64,000 nucleotides of DNA from JANWXR01 sp964608265 (GCA_964608265.1 CAZSNP010000013.1:1-64000), one strand, 5' to 3'. Numbered from the stretch's first letter, positions 44,193 to 51,933 are shown. Numbers and translations: made by a program. Notes: a model not told the origin generated them from the sequence alone.

Positions 44193-45206
44193 TTAGATGC
44201 GAGGGAGGATACGCTTGAGGGTGTCGAGGTATTTGAACGCGCGGCCCGTGCCGAGCGCGACGCAGGCCATCGGGTTCTCGGCGACGTACGCGGCAATGCC
44301 CGTTTCCCTGGTCAGCAATTTGTCGATGCCGCGCAGCAACGCACTGCCGCCGCACACCAACATGCCGCGTTCGATGATGTCCGAGGCCAGTTCGGGCGGG
44401 GTGCGCTCGAGCACGCCTTTGACCACGCCGGTGATGGTGCCCAGCGGCTCGACCAGCGCCTCGGCGACCTCGTTGGTCGTCAGCGTCACGGTGCGCGGCA
44501 GTCCGTTGACCTGATCGCGGCCCTGAAACTCCAGGCTCTCTTCCACGTCGGCGTCGACCGGGATCGCTGAACCGATCTTGAGTTTGATGTCTTCCGCCGT
44601 GGTGTCGCCGATGACGAGGCCGTACTTCTTACGCACATACACGGCGATGGCCTCATCGAGGCGGAGGCCGCCGATGCGGGCCGAGTTGGCCGAGACCATG
44701 CTGTTCATCGAGACCACGGCGGCCTGCGTCGAGCCGCCGCCGATGGTCATGACGAGGTTGCCGGTGGGTGTGGCGACTGCGAGGTCGGCGCCGTAGGCCG
44801 CGGCCAGCGGCTCGGGCAGCAGAAAGGCCTCCGCCGCGCCGGCTTCGAGCGTGGCCTCCTGCACCGCGCGGCCCTCCACGCTCGTCACGCCATACGGCAC
44901 ACTGATGACGACGCGCGGGCGAAACAGACGGAACGGGCCGCAGACACGCTTGATGACCTCGGCCAGCAGCAATTTGGTGACTTCGTAATCGGCGATCACC
45001 CCGTCGCGCAACGGGCGCGAGACCTCGATGGTGTCCGGGGCGCGGCCATACATATCCCGGGCTGCCTGGCCCCATTCCACCACCTTGTCTTCCGCGCTGA
45101 CCAGGGCGACGACGCTCGGCTCGTGCAGCACGATCTGCCCGCCCTCACACACCAGCACGTTGACGGTGCCGAGGTCAATGCCGAGTTCTTTGGAGAAGAG
45201 GGCCAT
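44193..45206 (-). CDS. mreB: MreB-like bacterial actin, divergent
   Basis: 337 residues with the actin-fold motifs: phosphate 1 GIDLGTVNVLVCEGG (9-23), catalytic Glu region LLPEPLAAAYGADL (E132), phosphate 2 MTIGGGSTQAAVV (153-165) and adenosine motif LVCGGSALLRGIDKLL. In typical MreB phosphate 2 begins with Asp (DIGGGT); here it is Thr (T154). The ATG lies 11 bp after the atpC stop without a Shine-Dalgarno, so translation probably depends on coupling with the ATP synthase genes. It organises cell-wall synthesis in rod-shaped bacteria; no mreC/mreD follows. Confidence 0.85.
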   Translation of the reverse strand: MALFSKELGIDLGTVNVLVCEGGQIVLHEPSVVALVSAEDKVVEWGQAARDMYGRAPDTIEVSRPLRDGVIADYEVTKLLLAEVIKRVCGPFRLFRPRVVISVPYGVTSVEGRAVQEATLEAGAAEAFLLPEPLAAAYGADLAVATPTGNLVMTIGGGSTQAAVVSMNSMVSANSARIGGLRLDEAIAVYVRKKYGLVIGDTTAEDIKLKIGSAIPVDADVEESLEFQGRDQVNGLPRTVTLTTNEVAEALVEPLGTITGVVKGVLERTPPELASDIIERGMLVCGGSALLRGIDKLLTRETGIAAYVAENPMACVALGTGRAFKYLDTLKRILPRI

Positions 45207-45217
45207 TCGAAAGGAGG

Positions 45218-45658
45218 CTAGCGCAGGTCTTGGCCGCTGCCCATGGCGCCCGGGCCGCGCCGCCGCTGGGCGATTTTGAGGCGCAGGGTGGAACGGCGCA
45301 GCGCCATCTCGGCCTCGAGATAAGATTTGGACTCGCGCGGGGCGTTCTTGAGCGACTCCTCGGCCTTGCGGCGGGCTTCCTCGGCGCGGGCCAGGTCAAT
45401 TTCATCGGAACGCTCGGCCGCATCGGCCAGCACGATGACGTGATCGGGCAACACTTCCATGAAACCGCCCGAGATGGCGAAGAAATCCTCGCGCCCGTCG
45501 CGGCGGATTTTGAGCACGCCGGTCTTGAGTGCGGTCAGGGTCGGGGCGTGGTGCGGCAGGATGCCCATCTCGCCCTCGGCCCCCGGCGCGACGACGATGT
45601 CCACCTCACCCTCGAATACTTTACGGTCTTGAGAAACGATCTCGCAACGGATCGGCAT
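45218..45658 (-). CDS. atpC: ATP synthase F1 epsilon subunit
   Basis: 146 residues: N-terminal beta-sandwich (MPIRCEIVSQDRKVFEGEVD, GEMGILPHHAPTLTALKTGV) and a C-terminal helical hairpin (SDEIDLARAEEARRKAEESL) that can inhibit the motor. Last ATP synthase gene of the cluster, just before mreB. The atpD-atpC gap is a heptamer array and no Shine-Dalgarno is seen. Confidence 0.93.
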   Translation of the reverse strand: MPIRCEIVSQDRKVFEGEVDIVVAPGAEGEMGILPHHAPTLTALKTGVLKIRRDGREDFFAISGGFMEVLPDHVIVLADAAERSDEIDLARAEEARRKAEESLKNAPRESKSYLEAEMALRRSTLRLKIAQRRRGPGAMGSGQDLR

Positions 45659-45663
45659 GGCCG

Positions 45664-45698
45664 GTGTTACGTGTCACGCGTCATGTGTCGCGTGTCCT
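45664..45698 (-). repeat. Heptameric repeat array (GTGTCAC type)
   Basis: Five consecutive 7-bp units read on the plus strand at 45664, 45671, 45678, 45685 and 45692: GTGTTAC, GTGTCAC, GCGTCAT, GTGTCGC, GTGTCCT in that order of position. Located directly upstream of the atpC start. Confidence 0.75.
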
Positions 45699-45742
45699 CC
45701 ACCTGGATGGACACCCTGGCACCTAAGCAATTGACACTCCTG

Positions 45743-47143
45743 CTATCCCTCGGCTAACTTCGCCGCCTTGGCCCGCGCGTCGTCAATGGTGCCGACGTAG
45801 CGGAAGGCTTCCTCGGGCAGGTCGTCCACCTCGCCGTTGAGGATGGCGCGGAACGAGGCCACCGTGTCCTTGAGTTTGACATACTCGCCCTTGATGCCGG
45901 TGAACTGCTCCGCCGTGACAAATGGCTGGCTGAAGAACTTCTCGATCTTGCGCGCGCGCGCCACCAGCACCTTGTCGTCCTCGCTCAATTCATCCACGCC
46001 CAGGATGGCGATGATGTTTTGCAGATTCTTGTAACGTTGCAACACGCGCTGCACCTCGCGCGCCGTGTTGTAGTGCTCCTCGCCGACGATGTTCGGGTCG
46101 AGGATGCGACTGGTGCTGGCGAGCGGGTCGACCGCCGGGAAGAGGCCCTTGGCGGCGATCTCGCGCTCGAGGGCCAGCGTGGCGTCGAGGTGGGTGAACA
46201 CCGCCACCGGCGCGGGGTCGGAGTAATCGTCCGCCGGGACGTACACCGCCTGCATCGACGTGATCGAACCGTTCTTGGTGGAGGTGATGCGCTCCTGCAA
46301 TTCGCCCATCTCGGTGGCCAGCGTCGGCTGATAGCCCACCGCGCTCGGCAGGCGGCCCAGCAGCGCCGAGACTTCCGAGCCGCTCATCACGTAGCGGAAG
46401 ATGTTATCAATGAAGACCAGCACGTCCTTGCCCTCATCGCGGAAGTACTCGGCCATCGTCAGGCCGGTGAGCGCCACGCGCAGCCGCACGCCGGCCGGTT
46501 CGTTCATCTGCCCGAAGACCATCACCGTGTCCTTCATCACGCCCGACTCTTCCATCTCGCGCCGCAGCGCCGTGCCCTCCCGGGTGCGCTCGCCCACGCC
46601 GACGAAGACCGAATTGCCTTTGTGCACCCGGGCCACCGACGAGATCAACTCGGTGATGACGACGGTCTTGCCCACACCTGCGCCGCCGAAGATGCCGGTC
46701 TTGCCGCCTTTGGTGAAGGGGGCGATGAGGTCGATGACCTTGATGCCGGTCTCGAACACCTCCACGCGGGTCACCTGATTTTCGAAGGCGGGCGCCGGGG
46801 TGTGGATGGGGCGGCGGGCCTCGGTCGTCACCGGGCCGGCCTGATCAATCGGGCGGCCGATGACGTTGAAGATGCGGCCCAGCGTGGCCTGGCCGACCGG
46901 CACCTGGATCGACGCGCCCGTGCCGACAGCGGTCATGCCGCGTTGCAGACCGTCGGTGGCGTCCATCGCCACGCAGCGCACCCAGTTGTTGCCGAGGTGC
47001 CTCTGCACTTCGAGGATCAGCGGCTCTTCGTCGGGGCGCGCCACTTCGAGCGCATCGAACAGCTCGGGCAGTTCATCCTCGGGAAATTCGCAATCCACCA
47101 CGCCGCCGAGGATTTGAACGATCTTGCCGGTTGAAGTTGCCAT
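45743..47143 (-). CDS. atpD: ATP synthase F1 beta subunit
   Basis: 466 residues, the catalytic subunit. P-loop GGAGVGKTVVITEL (about 154-167), catalytic Glu region GERTREGTALRREM, Walker B VLVFIDNIFR, and SALLGRLPSAVGYQPTLA are all canonical. GGAG lies 6 nt before the ATG. In the order atpA-atpG-atpD-atpC it occupies the usual third place. Confidence 0.97.
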   Translation of the reverse strand: MATSTGKIVQILGGVVDCEFPEDELPELFDALEVARPDEEPLILEVQRHLGNNWVRCVAMDATDGLQRGMTAVGTGASIQVPVGQATLGRIFNVIGRPIDQAGPVTTEARRPIHTPAPAFENQVTRVEVFETGIKVIDLIAPFTKGGKTGIFGGAGVGKTVVITELISSVARVHKGNSVFVGVGERTREGTALRREMEESGVMKDTVMVFGQMNEPAGVRLRVALTGLTMAEYFRDEGKDVLVFIDNIFRYVMSGSEVSALLGRLPSAVGYQPTLATEMGELQERITSTKNGSITSMQAVYVPADDYSDPAPVAVFTHLDATLALEREIAAKGLFPAVDPLASTSRILDPNIVGEEHYNTAREVQRVLQRYKNLQNIIAILGVDELSEDDKVLVARARKIEKFFSQPFVTAEQFTGIKGEYVKLKDTVASFRAILNGEVDDLPEEAFRYVGTIDDARAKAAKLAEG

Positions 47144-47159
47144 GTCGTCTCCAGGGGTC

Positions 47160-47218
47160 AGCGAACGGTTGGCAGCGAACAGCCCATACCGTTCACTGTT
47201 TACCGATCACTGGTTTAC
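47160..47218. repeat. Heptameric repeat arrays between atpG and atpD
   Basis: AGCGAAC at 47160 and 47174 alternate with GGTTGGC (47167) and AGCCCAT (47181); then GTTCACT (47191), GTTTACC (47198), GATCACT (47205) and a phase-shifted GTTTACT (47213). The second half overlaps the atpG stop region by a few bases. Confidence 0.7.
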
Positions 47219-48114
47219 TCTGCTTTTGCCAATGCTTCCGCGCCGCCGGCGATGTCGAGCATATCGCTCGTGATCGCCAACTGGCGCGCTTTGTTGTAGT
47301 CTAATTGCAACGAACTGATCAGGTCTTTGGCGTTGTCGGTCGCGTTGCGCATGGCCGTCATGCGGGCAGCGTGCTCGCTGGCCTGCGCTTCGAGCAGGGC
47401 CTGGTAGACCTGTAACTGGATGAAGCGCGGGATGATGATATCGAGCAATTGCTCGCGGCCCGGCTCGTAGGTGTAGGCGGCTGCCATACTCCGGGTAGCC
47501 GCGCCTTCGCCGGCCTCGGCGGTCTCGCTGGCTTCGGCGCGCAGCGGCAACACCTGCACCACACGCGGTTCCTGCCGCAGCATGTTCACAAAATCGGTAT
47601 AGGCCAGGTACACGCGGTCGGTGCGCCCGCCCAGGAAGTCATCGACGATTAACCGCCCGATGGCGGCGCTATCGTTGTAGCTCGGGTTGCCCGGAAGACT
47701 GACGAACTCACCGACGACGTCCTGCCGGCGGCGCAACAACAGATCGCGGCCCTTGCGCCCCACGGCCACATAACGCACCGCGGCCGCCTGCGACCGGGCG
47801 TACCCGAGCGCCGCGCGCAGGGCATTCGTGTTATACGCCCCGCACAGCCCCCGATCACTGGTGTACAGCACGAGGGTGATGTTGTTGATCGTCGCGCGGG
47901 GTTGCAGCAGGGGATGGTAGGAGGCGACGTTGCCGGGCTGTTGGCTGATGTGCTGCAGGATTTGCAGCGCCTTGGCCGCGTATTGGCGGGTGGCCATCAC
48001 CGCCAGTTGCGCCTTGCGCACCTTCGAGGCGCTCACGGCCTCGAGTGCCTTGGTCACCTGGGCGATGTTCTTGACGCTCCGGATCTGGAGCCGCATGTTC
48101 CTGAGAGAGGGCAT
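47215..48114 (-). CDS. atpG: ATP synthase F1 gamma subunit
   Basis: 299 residues: the rotor shaft. N-terminal helix (MRLQIRSVKNIAQVTKALEA) and C-terminal helix (MRNATDNAKDLISSLQLDYN ... ITSDMLDIAGGAEAL) form the coiled coil; the central Rossmann-like domain has YTSDRGLCGAYN. All conserved segments are present. Flanked on both sides by heptamer arrays. Confidence 0.95.
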   Translation of the reverse strand: MPSLRNMRLQIRSVKNIAQVTKALEAVSASKVRKAQLAVMATRQYAAKALQILQHISQQPGNVASYHPLLQPRATINNITLVLYTSDRGLCGAYNTNALRAALGYARSQAAAVRYVAVGRKGRDLLLRRRQDVVGEFVSLPGNPSYNDSAAIGRLIVDDFLGGRTDRVYLAYTDFVNMLRQEPRVVQVLPLRAEASETAEAGEGAATRSMAAAYTYEPGREQLLDIIIPRFIQLQVYQALLEAQASEHAARMTAMRNATDNAKDLISSLQLDYNKARQLAITSDMLDIAGGAEALAKAE

Positions 48115-48122
48115 GTTTTCAG

Positions 48123-48185
48123 AAAGCTAAAGGCACATGGCAGAAGGCAGACAACTGCATTCTGCTTTTCGCCTTCTGCCTGCTT
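48123..48185. repeat. Inverted pair of heptameric arrays between atpA and atpG
   Basis: AAAGCTA (48123), AAGGCAC (48130), ATGGCAG (48137), AAGGCAG (48144), then inverse units CATTCTG (48158), CTTTTCG (48165), CCTTCTG (48172) and CCTGCTT (48179). CAGAAGGC and GCCTTCTG can pair. The unit family is the same as at 25395-25465. Confidence 0.75.
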
Positions 48186-49692
48186 ATTCCTGCCAGCCGG
48201 CCATGAACTCCTGGATCGCTTCCTTCAACCTGGCCTCCGTCTCGGGCGCGATGGTCTTCCTGGCCTCGATGTCCTTGCCGAGGTCGGGGTGCGACGTTTC
48301 CATGAAACGCACAAAGGCCGACTCCCACGCCCGCATCTTGTCCACCGGAACGCTATCGGTGAAACCGCGCGTGCCCGCGTACATCACCATCACCTGATTC
48401 TCGAGCGAGACCGGTTCGTACTGCGGCTGTTTGAGGATTTCGGTCAGGCGATACCCGCGATCGAGCTGGCGTTGGGTGGCCTTGTCGAGGTCGGAGCCAA
48501 AGGTAGCGAAGGCGGCCAGTTCGCGGAAGGCGGACATATCGCCTTTGAGCTGGCCGGCCACCTGCTTCATCGCCTTGGTCTGCGCATCGCCGCCCACCCG
48601 CGACACCGAGATGCCGACGTTCACCGCCGGGCGGATGCCGGCGTAGAACAGATCACTCTCGAGATAGATCTGGCCGTCGGTGATAGAGATGACGTTGGTG
48701 GGAATATACGCCGATACGTCGCCGAGCAGTGTCTCGATGATGGGCAGCGCGGTCAGTGAGCCGCCGCCGCGCTCATCGGAGAGTTGCGCCGCGCGTTCGA
48801 GCAGGCGCGAGTGCAGATAAAACACATCGCCCGGATACGCCTCGCGCCCCGGCGGGCGGCGGAGCAACAGCGACACCTGCCGGTACGCCCAGGCATGCTT
48901 CGAGAGGTCATCGTACACCACGAGCGCATCGCGCCCGGTCTCCATGAACTCTTCGCCGATGGCACAGCCGGCGTACGGGGCGATGTACTGCATGGCCGCC
49001 GGGTCGTCGGCCGAGGCCACCACGATGGTCGTGAACTCCATCGCGCCGTACTTCTCGAGCGTGCCGAGCACACGGGCGATCTGCGCCTTCTTCTGGCCGA
49101 TGGCGACGTAAATGCAGAAGAGGTTCTTGCCCTTCTGGTTGATGATGGTGTCGAGGGCGATAGCGGTCTTGCCCGTTTGCCGGTCGCCGATGATGAGTTC
49201 GCGCTGGCCGCGGCCAATCGGGATCATGGCGTCAATCGGCTTGAGGCCGGTCTGCACCGGGCGCTTGACGTCTTTGCGTTCGACCACACCGGGGGCGATG
49301 CGTTCGAGCGGGCGGAACTTGCCCGTGTTGATCGGGCCTTTGCCGTCAATCGGTTCGCCGAGTGCGTTGACGACCCGCCCGACGAGCGCGTCGCCGACCG
49401 GCACCGAGGCGATGCGGCCGGTGCCACGCACCAGCATCCCCTCCTCGATCCCGCCATAATCGCCCAGCGCGATGATGCCGACGGACTCCTGCTCCAGGTT
49501 GAACGCCACGCCCATCACGCCGTTGTCGAACTGCACCAATTCCTGAGCGCGCACCGCGCTCAACCCGGAGGCCTTGGCGATGCCGTCCCCGGCTTCGGTC
49601 ACCCGGCCCACATCCTGGGCCTCGACCTTGGGTTGAAAGGCGTCAATCTGTTTTTGGAGTGAGAGGGCTAAGTCTCTGACAAAATCCGACAT
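48184..49692 (-). CDS. atpA: ATP synthase F1 alpha subunit
   Basis: 502 residues from ATG 49692 (GGAGG 9 nt upstream; the much longer open frame upstream is an antisense shadow). Regulatory nucleotide-binding subunit with P-loop GDRQTGKTAIALDTI (about 167-181), KKAQIARVLGTLEKYGAMEF, and the family signature segment PTNVISITDGQIYLESDLFY plus the arginine finger region PAVNVGISVSRVGG. Upstream there is no atpH/atpF/atpE/atpB; the delta and Fo genes must lie elsewhere. Confidence 0.97.
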   Translation of the reverse strand: MSDFVRDLALSLQKQIDAFQPKVEAQDVGRVTEAGDGIAKASGLSAVRAQELVQFDNGVMGVAFNLEQESVGIIALGDYGGIEEGMLVRGTGRIASVPVGDALVGRVVNALGEPIDGKGPINTGKFRPLERIAPGVVERKDVKRPVQTGLKPIDAMIPIGRGQRELIIGDRQTGKTAIALDTIINQKGKNLFCIYVAIGQKKAQIARVLGTLEKYGAMEFTTIVVASADDPAAMQYIAPYAGCAIGEEFMETGRDALVVYDDLSKHAWAYRQVSLLLRRPPGREAYPGDVFYLHSRLLERAAQLSDERGGGSLTALPIIETLLGDVSAYIPTNVISITDGQIYLESDLFYAGIRPAVNVGISVSRVGGDAQTKAMKQVAGQLKGDMSAFRELAAFATFGSDLDKATQRQLDRGYRLTEILKQPQYEPVSLENQVMVMYAGTRGFTDSVPVDKMRAWESAFVRFMETSHPDLGKDIEARKTIAPETEARLKEAIQEFMAGWQE

Positions 49693-49855
49693 GCGAAGTG
49701 GCCTCCGGCCCAAGAACTTGGGTTTTATCACACTTTGGCCTGAGAGGTCCCAGGCTGAGAGTTCTCGCAAATGGGGGTCGCGCCTTGGGCAACGCGGCGC
49801 AGATAATACTTGAAAAGAAATGGAGTGTCCAGTCAACGCGCCGTTCGCGCCCAAT

Positions 49856-50524
49856 TTAGTTCGGGGAGAAATCGGCATTGTGGTCGGCCTGCGGGCTGGA
49901 GAGCATGGCGCGGATGAGGCTGATTTCACGCCGGTACAGCGCGCGTTCGCGGTCGAGCATCTCCTCGGCGGTGGGGCAGTCGAGCAGGGCCTGTTTCTCC
50001 ACCATCGGCACCTGCACGACGATAGCCGAGAAATACGCCAAGGCCACCGGGTTGGCCGGCATCTCCTGTTTATCGAAGGAGATGTCGGCCACCTGGCCAA
50101 GCAGCTTGAGGTAACGATCGATCCAGGGCCGGAGTTGCTGCACACACTGTTGAGCGTGGCTCTCGTCATGCGCGGCCAGGGCATACTTCTCGACCGTGCC
50201 GGTGAGGTAACTCTGGTCGTGGTGCAATTCGCGAATGCGAAAACGCTCCTGACCAACCACCTCGATGTTCATCCGGCCATCGGGCAGACGCTCGACGCGC
50301 GAGATGGTGCCGTATGTCCCAACTGGATGCGGCCGGGCCAGGCCACCGACCTCCGGCCCGGAGTTGATGAGCACCACCCCGAACGGCAGGCGATCGGTGA
50401 CGCACAGGTTGATCATCTCCCGATAACGCGGCTCGAAGATGTGAAGCGGCAATGTCATGCCGGGGAAGAAGACAGTGTGGAGTGGAAAGAGCGGGAGCTT
50501 AATGGCGCACCAGGGACGAATCAT
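49856..50524 (-). CDS. Stand-alone Lon N-terminal substrate-binding domain protein
   Basis: 222 residues matching the LON N-terminal domain only: LPLFPLHTVFFPGMTLPLHI, FEPRYREMINLC, GTYGTISRVERLPDGRMNIE, VVGQERFRIREL, then a helical bundle. There is no AAA or protease domain; stand-alone forms occur in many bacteria with unclear roles, possibly as adaptors. ATG 50524 begins the family start; the frame upstream would cross the tRNA promoter. Divergent from tRNA-Leu, whose -35 hexamer starts at the same base as this ATG. Confidence 0.85.
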   Translation of the reverse strand: MIRPWCAIKLPLFPLHTVFFPGMTLPLHIFEPRYREMINLCVTDRLPFGVVLINSGPEVGGLARPHPVGTYGTISRVERLPDGRMNIEVVGQERFRIRELHHDQSYLTGTVEKYALAAHDESHAQQCVQQLRPWIDRYLKLLGQVADISFDKQEMPANPVALAYFSAIVVQVPMVEKQALLDCPTAEEMLDRERALYRREISLIRAMLSSPQADHNADFSPN

Positions 50525-50551
50525 TGACAGCCCGATTTGGCTGGCTATAAT
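50524..50551 (+). promoter_or_regulatory. Consensus promoter of tRNA-Leu
   Basis: Perfect TTGACA (50524-50529) and perfect TATAAT (50546-50551) with a 16-bp spacer; the tRNA begins 37 nt downstream of the -10 box. The strongest promoter match in the window. Confidence 0.85.
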
Positions 50552-50588
50552 TCTATCGCGCTTCGCAATGCGCCCTCCCCCCACTGAT

Positions 50589-50672
50589 GCGCCCGTGGCG
50601 GAATTGGCAGACGCGCCAGGTTGAGGGCCTGGTGGCCGAAAGGCTGTGTTGGTTCAAATCCAATCGGGCGCA
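50589..50672 (+). tRNA. tRNA-Leu (anticodon GAG)
   Basis: 84 nt including the discriminator A. Acceptor stem GCGCCCG (50589-50595) pairs with CGGGCGC (50665-50671). The anticodon stem CCAGG/CCTGG holds the loop TTGAGGG, giving anticodon GAG for CUC/CUU codons. The long variable arm (TGGCCGAAAGGCTG) is class II, as for Leu, and the T loop GGTTCAAATCC is canonical. Only CC of the CCA end is encoded, so a nucleotidyltransferase must complete it. Confidence 0.95.
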
Positions 50673-50679
50673 CCTAATC

Positions 50680-50713
50680 GCTAACGGCGTGCTTTCTCGG
50701 GCGCGCCGTTAGC
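50680..50713 (+). terminator. Hairpin after tRNA-Leu
   Basis: Perfect 10-bp stem GCTAACGGCG (50680-50689) and complement (50704-50713) with a 14-nt loop. No strong T-tract follows (ATTT), so termination is plausible but not certain. Confidence 0.55.
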
Positions 50714-50722
50714 ATTTGGCTC

Positions 50723-50775
50723 GGGAGCAGGCGGAATTCGAACCCTCGCGCCCCGGGCCAGGGCATTTGAAAGCG
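50723..50775 (-). other. tRNA 3'-end-like fragment
   Basis: The minus strand reads like a T arm and acceptor 3' end (GAGGGTTCGAATTCCGCC, then TGCTCCCGA), preceded by a GC-rich variable-arm-like stretch and TTTCAAA. No matching 5' acceptor (GGAGCAGG) is found within 100 nt, and the T stem is imperfect, so this is at best a tRNA remnant or attachment-site scar. Confidence 0.3.
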
Positions 50776-50783
50776 AGCTTCTC

Positions 50784-51257
50784 ATGGATGCTGAACCAAC
50801 TGAATCTGCGGCAATCCCCTTTGCAAATGGGCCGTTTATACAAGCGGCGTGTTTTTGTGAAAGCGTTATTGAGGATAAGTCCGGCACTATATCCTTGATC
50901 CGAGTCATCGATACAGTAACTCGATCAGCGCGTGGCCCAAATCCACCGGAAGTTATGCCATCCTTTGTACAGATGATGAATCTGGTGGTTATGCTGAAAT
51001 CGGGAATGGCACTAGGGAGATCCGAGGTGAAAATTATCCCTCATTTGCCAGATGGGGCAACCGAAGATTCAATGTATTTCACAGTGCATTTCGAGGGTGC
51101 AGAGAAGGGGGTTAATCTGGTCGTTGGGCTTGGGTTCGAGTTTAAGCTAGAAGGTGTTTACTGGTTCAAGGTCTACATCGACGATGTGAAGGTTACAGAA
51201 CTGCCAATTCGAATCAAATATGACCGCGTCTTTATACAGGGTCCAAAACCTGGATAG
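50784..51257 (+). CDS. Hypothetical beta-sandwich-like protein (157 aa) in the accessory island
   Basis: The middle (AACFCESVIEDKSGTISLIR, then MMNLVVMLKSGMALGRSEVK, ending in YWFKVYIDDVKVTELPIRIK) has the alternating strand pattern of small Ig-like domains and resembles the DUF6941-type proteins; this is tentative. No signal peptide or membrane helix. A/T-rich codons differ from the neighbours. Its 3' end overlaps the convergent gene 51232-51591 by 26 bp. AAAGCGAG is a weak ribosome-binding site. Confidence 0.65.
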   Translation: MDAEPTESAAIPFANGPFIQAACFCESVIEDKSGTISLIRVIDTVTRSARGPNPPEVMPSFVQMMNLVVMLKSGMALGRSEVKIIPHLPDGATEDSMYFTVHFEGAEKGVNLVVGLGFEFKLEGVYWFKVYIDDVKVTELPIRIKYDRVFIQGPKPG

Positions 51258-51591
51258 CGGAGGAAGTGACACTCTGAAATGGACCTGCTACCATGGTTTG
51301 GCTGGAGCCGCTTATTGCTGTTGATGAACTATGAGAGGGAAAATTCGTAATAGATGTAGGATGGCACTGCAAAACATCGCGGAGGTATAGTTTGGCACTT
51401 TCCTCCGTGCGAAGGCCGTCCGACCATTCCGCAAGAGCCAGTTCTATGGCGGAAACAACATCCGCGTCGTCTGTGTCAGGACCTGGAACAAGGGACTCAA
51501 GATGAGACACTACCCAGTTTTCCAAGTCTGTCATACTGACTTCGTCTTCCACGTACCGGCTAACCATGTCGCGCAAGTCTTGTGAGAGCAT
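51232..51591 (-). CDS. Hypothetical acidic helical protein (119 aa)
   Basis: The first 75 residues are acidic and helical (DLRDMVSRYVEDEVSMTDLE, VVSAIELALAEWSDGLRTEE) and look like a genuine small domain; the tail is Ser/Thr-rich and low complexity. The start codon directly abuts that of the opposite gene (CATATG). It overlaps the preceding convergent gene at its 3' end. I do not recognise the family; these small island genes may be accessory or immunity-type genes, but nothing proves it. Confidence 0.55.
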   Translation of the reverse strand: MLSQDLRDMVSRYVEDEVSMTDLENWVVSHLESLVPGPDTDDADVVSAIELALAEWSDGLRTEESAKLYLRDVLQCHPTSITNFPSHSSSTAISGSSQTMVAGPFQSVTSSAIQVLDPV

Positions 51592-51933
51592 ATGCCTTTA
51601 CCGGTTGGGCCGAAACCCGTAGAGTGGGTCAGCAACGAGATTATACGGCGCGAATTCAATGAACGTCAACTCTTTGAAAAGGTTGGTCGCGGTGAGCTGA
51701 TTGTGCAAATTAGGCGCCGCAGCCATCCGAAGCGTCCACCGCGTGGTGAGCCTAAATGTACTTGGAGTCAGATTGCGTATTATTTCACACCTACTAACGA
51801 ACTTGTGGCCATAGTACATCAGTATCGGCGTCCGGATGGAAAACTTGGTGCTAGCGGAAAACCAGATCCTAAAAGATTGATTCTCGAAGACCGGATTCTG
51901 TCTGTTCGAACTGACGACGACCGAGAAGATTGA
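51592..51933 (+). CDS. Hypothetical basic protein (113 aa)
   Basis: A basic N-terminal part (REFNERQLFEKVGRGELIVQ, RRRSHPKRPPRGEPKC) is followed by a conserved-looking core AYYFTPTNELVAIVHQYRRP, with GKLGASGKPDPKRLILEDRI after it. The GxxGxSGxPDPK string recalls small conserved proteins often found near toxin or restriction genes, but I cannot name the family. ATG 51592 touches the start codon of the divergent gene. A/T-rich relative to the chromosome. Confidence 0.6.
   Translation: MPLPVGPKPVEWVSNEIIRREFNERQLFEKVGRGELIVQIRRRSHPKRPPRGEPKCTWSQIAYYFTPTNELVAIVHQYRRPDGKLGASGKPDPKRLILEDRILSVRTDDDRED

Noticed and set aside
20295..48185. CRISPR array as explanation for the short repeats
   Set aside because: Units are 7 bp without spacers, differ from site to site, and no cas genes are present anywhere in the window.
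49693..50256. N-terminal extension of atpA to 50256
   Set aside because: The extension is the shadow of the Lon-N gene; the true AtpA start at 49692 has a Shine-Dalgarno and the family N-terminus.
50681..50908. Small minus-strand frame with RVRIPPAPEP
   Set aside because: This string is the usual translation of tRNA 3' ends; it reads the tRNA-like fragment and terminator, not a protein.
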